From NCBI GenBank assembly GCA_011800155.1, contig CM022375.1, positions 1,302,001 to 1,366,000 of the forward strand: a stretch of 64,000 bases of DNA, written 5' to 3'. Shown in pieces: positions 57,233-64,000 of the stretch (the stretch's first letter is position 1; each line of letters opens with the position of its first letter). This DNA comes from Flammulina velutipes (lineage: Eukaryota > Basidiomycota > Agaricomycetes > Agaricales > Physalacriaceae). Under the pieces are notes generated by a model. It saw nothing but the letters and a program-made list of their open reading frames with translations. It was not told the DNA's origin and did not search any database. A program made the position numbers and the translations under genes.

Positions 57233-60200
57233 TCACCGTCGTGTTTTAGGGAGGCTCATAGGATCTGATGTACCCATAAGTTCTAGGTACGCGTCTAGTG
57301 CCTTGAGTCCTTTGCATTTTTTAATGGGTTCTAGTGTTCTGTCACCCAATGCCCAATGCACTGTCAGAAATAACTTCCCTGATCGCCACTCATGATCGAT
57401 GATTTCTTCGATCACTTCTTCAGCGTCGTCGGGTGCACCGAAATCATACGGTTCTGGTTTTGAACGGTCCGGAAATAGAATTTCGTCACTTTCTTGGTAC
57501 GGCCTAAGAAGACTGATGTGGAACTTGTCTTTCTTGGCTTTCATTGACTTTGGCAACTCGAGGCGGTAAACTGATGTCTCGGAATGCGCTTCGAGTACCT
57601 TATAGGGTCCAATGAATTTCGGTGCCAGTTTTCTCGTTCGAGACTTAGGGACACTAAGGTTCTTTGTGGACAAGTAAACTTTTGATCCTTCAGGTATGTT
57701 CATTTCATTCCTTCGTTTTTTGTTGGAATAATGTGTTTGGAAAACACGTGCTGCTATTATAGCATCATGTGCATCATAAAGGTTATTCATAGCTTGAGAT
57801 GCAAACACACGTACTCCTGGAGGAACTTTAGTAGAATAACGTACTTCTCTCATCATTGCCGGTATGTATCCGTATGTGAGTTCGAATGGTGTGTATCCTG
57901 TAGATTCACTAATACTTGAGTTGATCGCAAATTCCACGATCGGGCATTTGCCGAGCCAATCCCCTTGATTGGGACGGATGCTTGATCGAAATATTTGCGC
58001 CACACTCCGGTTCGTCCTTTCAGTAAGTCCGTCGGTCTGAGGATGGTAGGAAGTTGACATAAGGAGCTTAACTCCGAGTAGTCGATGCAGCTCCCGCCAC
58101 CATGCAGCGGTGAACTTAGAATCACGGTCAGATACTATTGACTCCGGTAGTCCGTGTAATCTGACAATCTCTTGCAGATAAATCCGTGATAAATCTGCTG
58201 CCGTGTTCGTCGTGTGTATAGGGATGAGATGTACTTGTGAGGTTAACCTGCACACTATTACCCATAGGTAATTTCGTTTCTTTACTTCTGGAAACGGTCC
58301 TATGAAATCCATCGAAACGGACTGCCACGGTCGCGTTGGGATCGGTAGTGTATGAAGTTTTCCGGATGGTGCTTGGTATGACCCTTTTGCTTCATGGCAC
58401 TTTTGGCACGTTTTACAGAATTCATGTACCATTCCATGTACCTTCGGCCACCAAAACCATCTCCGGATGTATGAGGACGTTTTCTGGGGTCCGAAGTGTC
58501 CTACCGTGAGGTGGCCTTGTTCGAGTACTAGACCTCGTAGTGATGATTTTCCCTTGGGACTCTTGGGTATACATAGTACTTTTTCTCCTTCTACATTATT
58601 AGTCCATATCAATCCGTCACTTGTGACTTCGAAGCGTGGATGGTCTTCAGGTTTTTCCAAAACTTTGGACAGTAGTGGGTCATTCCCGTAGTATTCCTTG
58701 ACGCGATCTTGGAAATCACTTTGCGTGGATTCTAGCATTTGAACCAAGTCGTCACCTCTTGCTACTGCATCCAACACTGTGGGTTCGGGAGCTGTGTATG
58801 GTGGTGTGTCAGGGTTCGTTGTACTATTTTCGGCTCGTGCTTGCTCCATCTCTGCGGCTTCGAGGTCGCGTTCTTCTTTTCGTTCCTTCATTTCTCGTAA
58901 TCGAGATGATTCACGTCTAACAAGCATACGCTCATACTCATCCAGACGCCCAATTGGAAGGTCTTCTCCGTCACTATCTAATCGGACATCGGCGTTCGCG
59001 TATTCAGCGATATCATATCTATCCTCAGGGGTATCAGATTCATAGTAGCGCGATAGTGCGTCTGCTACCTTATTGTGTATGCCTTTGATGTAAGTAATAT
59101 CACAATTAAAACGCGCTAGGTATTCCATCCAACGCATCTGTCGAGCGGATAGTCTTCGTTGTGTCTTGAAGAATTCTAAGGCTTTGTGGTCCGTAACCAC
59201 ATGGATACGATATCCTACTAGTTTATCCTCCCATTTGAGGAGTGCTTCTAGGATTGCCAATGTTTCTGTTTCAAATACACGGTAGTTTCTTTGAGTGTCC
59301 GTAAACTTTTTAGACATGAAGCCGGCAGGACGGCATGATTGCCATGTTGGGCCTTGGCCGTACATGGCGCCTATTCCCGTAATGGATGCGTCACATATTA
59401 CCCAAATTGGTTCATCAAGTCGGGCGTCGATCGGACGCAATATTGGGGTTCGACACGCCAGATCTTTGATAGACTGGAAGCATGCGTCGTGGATTGGTCT
59501 CCAAAAGAACGGCTGACCATTCTTATTGATTTCTGAAAGTGGTGTAGTGTAGGCGGTAACGTCAGGTAGATAGTGTGCCACATAGTTGACCACACCTAAG
59601 AATTTCTGAATGTCATTGTAATTGCGAGGTACACGCCATTCCCGTATATTTGCTAGTTTGTCCATGTCGGCGTGGACTCCAGCATTATCTATAATGTGTC
59701 CCAGGCAGTCAATTTTCTCAGCATACAATTGTACTTTAGACGCTTTGAGGTATAATTGATTTGCTTTAAGTTTATCAAATACTATCTTTAGGTGTCGTTC
59801 ATGATCGTCTATCGTATCACTAAATACAAAAATGTCATCAAGATATACATGAACGAATCGACCCAGGCACTCTTGGAATATGACGGTCATTAGACGTTGG
59901 AATGTTGATGGCGCGTTACAGTCTCCTTGTTGCATTACGTTGCTAACGAACGTTCCGAATACGGTAGCAAATGCGGTTTTCCATACGTCTTCTGTAACAT
60001 TGCGTACTTGCTCATACGCGTTCGATAGATCGATCTTAGATCTATATTTGGCGCGCGCCACATCGTACCTGATAGTATCTTGATCCGGGAATGGAGTAAC
60101 GTCCTTAATGGTGTTTTCGTTTCTTTTACGACAATCAATGGTGCAGCGCAAGGTGTTATCCTTCTTTGGTACACAAAGCATTGGTGCCGCTTGGTCCGAT

Positions 60201-60865
60201 GTACATGGTTCCCACCACTTGGCTTTGGTGTATGTCCCTATACGATCAATCAGCTGTTCCCGCATAGAGTCGGGACATCTAGGCATATAGTAGTTGTATC
60301 GTTTTGATTCATCTATCAATGGTATTTTGTGGTTAATTTCTCGTAGCGGGGGCAACCCTTCTTGGGTACCTTGCAAGATTTCGGAGCAGTAGTCTAGCCA
60401 TTTAGTCCGTAGCTTTGGAATGTCAGCTTCCGAATATTGATCTTTATTGATATTTTCTAAAGATATGAACTGCTCAGTAGTAGCCATTAATGTTTCCTTA
60501 AGTTCATTGATGGTTTCCATTGGCAGCGTGGCGTATGCGGAGCTCGGACCGGTTTCGATCTCGATCGCTTCCTTTCGTTCTTGGAATGCTGTTGTGTATT
60601 CCATTACGAGGTCATTGAGCTCGTTTACCGCGATACGGTTCTCTTCTTTGCATAGGTCTAGTTTATGCGCATCTTTCACTAATTCATCTAACTCTTCCTT
60701 AGTAAAGTAATCATCTGGTGCTAATAGCACTGGTAGCTGACGATTTAGGCGCGTACTGTGAGGCTCCTCTTCGTCTTCAATATCTTCAATATGTGTTTTC
60801 TTGTTATTTTTCCATGGTACCGAAGCACGATCCTTTCGCGGGGTGTTGTGCTCGGGACCATCTAG
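57233..60865 (-). CDS. pol: Pol: reverse transcriptase, RNase H, integrase, chromodomain
   Basis: The frame runs from just after the UGA at 60866-60868 to TGA 57233-57235. The first in-frame near-start is GTG at 60730 and there is no early ATG, so pol needs readthrough from gag. Numbering from that GTG: RT about 175-345 with D234 (SKIDLSNAY) and YLDD at 296-299; RNase H about 440-560 with D447, E487/E489, D514 and D557; integrase zinc finger H740, H745, C775, C778; catalytic D808, D868, E904 (35 residues between the last two); GPY motif near 1041; C-terminal chromodomain about 1103-1150. In the chromodomain the usual WEP reads LEP, so the methyl-lysine cage is partly lost. All catalytic residues are present. 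This is a Ty3/gypsy chromovirus. Confidence 0.9.
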   Translation of the reverse strand, partial: LDGPEHNTPRKDRASVPWKNNKKTHIEDIEDEEEPHSTRLNRQLPVLLAPDDYFTKEELDELVKDAHKLDLCKEENRIAVNELNDLVMEYTTAFQERKEAIEIETGPSSAYATLPMETINELKETLMATTEQFISLENINKDQYSEADIPKLRTKWLDYCSEILQGTQEGLPPLREINHKIPLIDESKRYNYYMPRCPDSMREQLIDRIGTYTKAKWWEPCTSDQAAPMLCVPKKDNTLRCTIDCRKRNENTIKDVTPFPDQDTIRYDVARAKYRSKIDLSNAYEQVRNVTEDVWKTAFATVFGTFVSNVMQQGDCNAPSTFQRLMTVIFQECLGRFVHVYLDDIFVFSDTIDDHERHLKIVFDKLKANQLYLKASKVQLYAEKIDCLGHIIDNAGVHADMDKLANIREWRVPRNYNDIQKFLGVVNYVAHYLPDVTAYTTPLSEINKNGQPFFWRPIHDACFQSIKDLACRTPILRPIDARLDEPIWVICDASITGIGAMYGQGPTWQSCRPAGFMSKKFTDTQRNYRVFETETLAILEALLKWEDKLVGYRIHVVTDHKALEFFKTQRRLSARQMRWMEYLARFNCDITYIKGIHNKVADALSRYYESDTPEDRYDIAEYANADVRLDSDGEDLPIGRLDEYERMLVRRESSRLREMKERKEERDLEAAEMEQARAENSTTNPDTPPYTAPEPTVLDAVARGDDLVQMLESTQSDFQDRVKEYYGNDPLLSKVLEKPEDHPRFEVTSDGLIWTNNVEGEKVLCIPKSPKGKSSLRGLVLEQGHLTVGHFGPQKTSSYIRRWFWWPKVHGMVHEFCKTCQKCHEAKGSYQAPSGKLHTLPIPTRPWQSVSMDFIGPFPEVKKRNYLWVIVCRLTSQVHLIPIHTTNTAADLSRIYLQEIVRLHGLPESIVSDRDSKFTAAWWRELHRLLGVKLLMSTSYHPQTDGLTERTNRSVAQIFRSSIRPNQGDWLGKCPIVEFAINSSISESTGYTPFELTYGYIPAMMREVRYSTKVPPGVRVFASQAMNNLYDAHDAIIAARVFQTHYSNKKRRNEMNIPEGSKVYLSTKNLSVPKSRTRKLAPKFIGPYKVLEAHSETSVYRLELPKSMKAKKDKFHISLLRPYQESDEILFPDRSKPEPYDFGAPDDAEEVIEEIIDHEWRSGKLFLTVHWALGDRTLEPIKKCKGLKALDAYLELMGTSDPMSLPKTRR

Positions 60866-60868
60866 TCA
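60866..60868 (-). promoter_or_regulatory. UGA between gag-pro and pol, readthrough context
   Basis: On the minus strand the text is ACACAATGACTAGATGG. The TGA is in frame with both flanking genes, and no other stop occurs until the next TGA, 60868 down to 57235. UGA followed by CUAG is a known efficient readthrough context in other eukaryotic and viral genes. Confidence 0.7.
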
Positions 60869-63800
60869 TTGTGTAGGTAGATTATGACCGGATATATCCG
60901 TAGCCATTGCCGCGAGACGTGCTCCTGATGATACCGTCGCAGATAGCTGAGCGTTGGGGGCTTTATTGGGACGTGATTTAATCTCAATGTCACTTTCGTC
61001 GTTTGACTTTCCCACGGTAGTTACGCGTTTCGCGTATCGTCTAGCCATTTCTGTGGCTTCCTCCCCCTCCGAGAGAGTTGGAGCGGCGACCCCTCGTATT
61101 CTGATTGTATCGTGCTCGAAATCGAGCGCTATTTTGTGTTTTCTCATGAATACTGTACCTATGATAAGATCGTACCTATCAATATTGGTTATATCAAAGT
61201 AGTCGTTTCCTTCTACTTTGATTCTTTCATTCCCGTAAAAGAATGAGGTTTCGGCGCCAAAAGTTATCTTAGAACGGCTGCCTTTCGTTCCCAATTGCAA
61301 TGGTATTGGGTTTGCTAATTGGAACGTATCAATCTTAGCAATGCGCGCAAAATCAGGACTTATCGCGTCAGACGTACTACCACTATCAAATAGTGTGAAC
61401 GCCGGCAATCCATTTAGAATGATGTATGCCGGCAGACAACGATTTTGCGCTGCAGTTCGTCGTGGCCGTGCACGTACTTTAGGTACGTGCTTTTTCGGTA
61501 TTTCTGCCATATTTGGTCTATAATATGTTCTCGAAGTTTTGATATCCTTCTCCTCAGTTATTGCTCCCATGTATTCAGTAAAATCCATGGTGTATTCGTC
61601 ATGTTCTGCGATACTTCCTGAGTCTTCGAAGGGTTCATCATAAGGTTCGTCTTCCCGATCCGTCGACTCGTCTTCGTCAACCACTGGGAATGGGTCGGTC
61701 TCGTTCATACGAGCCATTAGCGCTTCATTTTCGTCTTCTGACTCATACTGACTACCTCCCCACGGGTCTTCTTCACCCGTGTCCTCTTCTTTAGATTGTG
61801 CGGTGACGGCAGATTCCCAATCTACTGGTTTCTCAGTGTTCTGGTCAACGGAGACCTCCTCATTGATTCGAGATAGTTTTTCCCCGTTGGGATAAAGTGG
61901 TTGCTTCCCATATCTCGGACATTTGGGATTGCTCGAGAAATGATCTTCATTACCGCATCCCCAACATCTGCTCTTTCGGGCGCCAGTGCGAGGTGGAGTG
62001 GCCGATCGATAGGCTGGTCTTGGGGTAAATTTTGGTTTCCCATCTTGCATTGTGTTCAAGCGGTCCTTTTCACGGCTTGTGTCCGGCCTGGTACTGTGGC
62101 GTTCGCCTTGTACCTTTTTGAAGCGGCGTGTTGCCGTGTTGTTTGCAGGTGCTTGACGAGCTTCGCTAGAAAATCTTACGTTCTGATTGCTTTCTTTAGC
62201 TTGCCGTTCGTATATGCGTTCAGCGCGTATTCCTTTCTCAATTATCAGCGCACGTTGGATGATGTCATTGACGGATGCGGATTCTGCTGTAAGTCCATCT
62301 TGATTCAATTTGCTCCGAATTGCTGATGGGATTGCTAGCATTAATTTATGCTTGAAGCGATAGACGTCGGGTGGACATGGCATCATGCTGGTCCAACGTG
62401 TTAAATCTGCGAATAGTTGACGGATACCTCCATCGACACGGTACGCCACACGATCAAACTTCTTGATTAGATCGTATAATGATGATTCATGAATGAACCT
62501 TCGATATAGACTTGATATTACTTGTGAAAAGGTAGGCTGTTCGGGCTCATTATCTTCGTCAAAAAGGTTCCATTGAACATTCTCAACTGACTCGTGATAC
62601 CACGCGCGCGCGTCTCCATCCAGGAATGTTCCTAACGCAGTGGTACGTTGAACGTCTACACTTGAGACGTCTTCAACACCGTTTTCGTCCATGTAGTATG
62701 CTGGTCCGCATATATTCGCCGCTTTTAGCCATAATACTACAGACAAAATCCATTCGTCGAATTTAACGATGTCAGATGTTCCGTCATACTTGGATGGTTT
62801 ATGCAACCCTTGCATGGTTGCTTTCTGAACGTTCGGGTCCAGACCTGTTCGTGTAGAAAGTAAGTGTTTCTTTATGATACGTTCGTATCGACTAAAGATT
62901 TGAAGCATTACTTCCGTGTCAGAGCGGGTACGTGGGTTATAGTTGAATTCCTCAACTGACGAGTGTGCGTTGGGACCTTGCGATTGAAATCGCGCGCTCT
63001 GGAATTGACCTGGAGGGGGTTGTGCTCCCTTTGATCCGGGCGATCGTTTCCGTCGTCGATCCGGATCACTAGCGCCTCGTCCGTTACCACCGCTGCTTCC
63101 GTCATCTCCTCCACCGCCCCCGTTGCCAGGCGTTTGACGTGGCGGTGGCTTCTTTCCATCTGGTTTGTGAGGAGGTTTTTCTCCTTTATCCGATCCATCA
63201 TCGTCACCTGGGTCATCGGGATCGCCTGGTATACGTGAGGGTTTTGGAGAGTCTTTTATCGACTTATCCTCTTTCCCATGTTTTGACGGCGGACGCTCGC
63301 CATCATTGGGTGGAGGAAATTGCTTTCTTACCCAAACATATTCCTCTGGATTTTCTTCGTAACGACTTATCATTACTGACAATCCAGGACAGTCATGGTG
63401 AGTCACCAGACCTGCGATGGTAATATCAACTTGTTGTTCTGGGATTTTCGACCAACCATACACCACTAAATCATGTCGTCGGAGTTCTTCCTTCATTCCC
63501 ATTACAAATATAGCATGTCTGGTTCCATCCAACATTTCCTTACTGAATGGTCCCGTTGTTGGGAATGTTTTAGATGAGTTAACAGATGTCCATTCATCTA
63601 TGGCGCGTTTTGTATTCATCCGTCGGATGTAGTTTGACTGAGTTTCACTCTCGTGTCGGTGGAATTCCTCATTCTCAAAATAATGAGCCGTTTGGAGATT
63701 CGCGCTGAAATCTCCTGCTTCCTGATCAAATGGCAACATAGAGTTTAGTACGTGTTTTGGTTCCTCCCTTATCCTGCCATCGCGTTGTATATTGCTTGCT

Positions 63801-64000
63801 AAATAACGATTGATAGCTAATGGTGGAATCACCGTGTACGTTTTTCCATTGGTATGAATATGTTGCGTTGCTAATTCCCGCAACGCCTTCTCATGTTGAG
63901 CGATCAATTCTTGATGAGCAACAGCACGGAACTTCCGTTGTTCGTTCATCATGAACTGTATTTCCTCTGCCGTGTGAGGGCCATGATTCTTTTTGGCGTA
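60866..64000 (-). CDS. gag: Gag-protease, 5' end outside window
   Basis: At least 1028 residues from ATG 63952; the frame is also open upstream to base 64000 (KKNHGPHTAEEIQF precedes that Met), so the true start may lie outside. Order: N-terminal domain of unknown role (1-210); Pro/Gly/Asp-rich linker with RRRKRSPGSK (210-340); capsid-like region 385-560 with FLDGDARAWYHE; nucleocapsid knuckle C663-C678, spaced CX2CX4HX6C rather than the usual HX4C; acidic linker; aspartic protease with active site FDSGST (D856) and YDLIIGTVF. It ends NLPTQ before UGA 60866. Gag and protease are fused in one frame. Long for a gypsy Gag because of the N-terminal extension. Confidence 0.85.
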   Translation of the reverse strand, partial: YAKKNHGPHTAEEIQFMMNEQRKFRAVAHQELIAQHEKALRELATQHIHTNGKTYTVIPPLAINRYLASNIQRDGRIREEPKHVLNSMLPFDQEAGDFSANLQTAHYFENEEFHRHESETQSNYIRRMNTKRAIDEWTSVNSSKTFPTTGPFSKEMLDGTRHAIFVMGMKEELRRHDLVVYGWSKIPEQQVDITIAGLVTHHDCPGLSVMISRYEENPEEYVWVRKQFPPPNDGERPPSKHGKEDKSIKDSPKPSRIPGDPDDPGDDDGSDKGEKPPHKPDGKKPPPRQTPGNGGGGGDDGSSGGNGRGASDPDRRRKRSPGSKGAQPPPGQFQSARFQSQGPNAHSSVEEFNYNPRTRSDTEVMLQIFSRYERIIKKHLLSTRTGLDPNVQKATMQGLHKPSKYDGTSDIVKFDEWILSVVLWLKAANICGPAYYMDENGVEDVSSVDVQRTTALGTFLDGDARAWYHESVENVQWNLFDEDNEPEQPTFSQVISSLYRRFIHESSLYDLIKKFDRVAYRVDGGIRQLFADLTRWTSMMPCPPDVYRFKHKLMLAIPSAIRSKLNQDGLTAESASVNDIIQRALIIEKGIRAERIYERQAKESNQNVRFSSEARQAPANNTATRRFKKVQGERHSTRPDTSREKDRLNTMQDGKPKFTPRPAYRSATPPRTGARKSRCWGCGNEDHFSSNPKCPRYGKQPLYPNGEKLSRINEEVSVDQNTEKPVDWESAVTAQSKEEDTGEEDPWGGSQYESEDENEALMARMNETDPFPVVDEDESTDREDEPYDEPFEDSGSIAEHDEYTMDFTEYMGAITEEKDIKTSRTYYRPNMAEIPKKHVPKVRARPRRTAAQNRCLPAYIILNGLPAFTLFDSGSTSDAISPDFARIAKIDTFQLANPIPLQLGTKGSRSKITFGAETSFFYGNERIKVEGNDYFDITNIDRYDLIIGTVFMRKHKIALDFEHDTIRIRGVAAPTLSEGEEATEMARRYAKRVTTVGKSNDESDIEIKSRPNKAPNAQLSATVSSGARLAAMATDISGHNLPTQ

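Larger units (their letters stand above)
54708..64000 (-). mobile_element. Chromodomain Ty3/gypsy retrotransposon, incomplete at right edge
   Basis: Orientation is minus. From the 3' end inward it has the LTR (54708-54928), polypurine tract, an extra 737-codon ORF, pol, and gag-protease, which is still open at base 64000. The primer-binding site and 5' LTR lie outside the window. No frameshifts or unexpected stops were seen in 9 kb apart from the single UGA between gag-pro and pol, so the copy looks young. It interrupts TM8. The flanking bases AGTCC (54703-54707) would be the target duplication, testable only at the other end. Confidence 0.9.

Noticed and set aside
1..64000. tRNA, rRNA or other structured RNA genes
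   Set aside because: I scanned by eye for A- and B-box-like text with a cloverleaf and for long rRNA-like stretches and found none; a covariance-model search would be needed to exclude small ones.

Overview
The window reads as a gene-poor, repeat-rich region of an Agaricomycete (mushroom-forming basidiomycete) nuclear genome. The evidence is many 46-60 base spliceosomal introns with GT/AG ends, a basidiomycete Plavaka-type transposase at the left edge, a Mutator-like (MULE) DNA transposon, a chromodomain Ty3/gypsy retrotransposon at the right edge, and a large family of seven-helix membrane proteins of the kind expanded in Agaricomycetes. There is no bacterial-style operon structure and I found no RNA gene.

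Layout: 1-1232 holds the N-terminal part of a Plavaka transposase running off the left edge. From 6.8 to 54.7 kb the backbone is an array of eight paralogous seven-helix membrane protein genes, all on the minus strand (called TM1-TM8 here: 6771, 10931, 17734, 20144, 34997, 46475, 50911, 54356). A more distant seven-helix gene lies at 15038-16428. TM5 carries an in-frame stop codon, TM3 has a replaced C-terminal tail, and TM8 is cut by a retrotransposon. The spacers are themselves duplicated. A block with a CACGTG-centred core (block R) occurs eight times in one orientation, and another block (block S) occurs twice.

Inserted among the array are a tandem pair of secreted paralogs (24.6-26.9 kb), a 1.3 kb near-palindrome (27.2-28.5 kb), a small nuclear-looking protein gene (30.2 kb), a secreted kinase-fold-like gene (33.5 kb), a zinc-binding/coiled-coil gene (39.2 kb), and the MULE element with inverted terminal and subterminal repeats (40.1-45.0 kb).

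From 54708 to the right edge is a Ty3/gypsy element on the minus strand: 3' LTR, polypurine tract, an extra 737-residue ORF, pol (RT, RNase H, integrase, chromodomain) and gag-protease. Gag-pro and pol share one reading frame, split only by a UGA followed by CUAG, a context known for stop-codon readthrough. The 737-residue ORF between pol and the LTR has no transmembrane segment and matches no family I recognise. It and the readthrough arrangement are the most unusual findings.

Limits: gene models come from reading open frames and splice signals by eye. No homology search was run, and family names rest on motif recognition.
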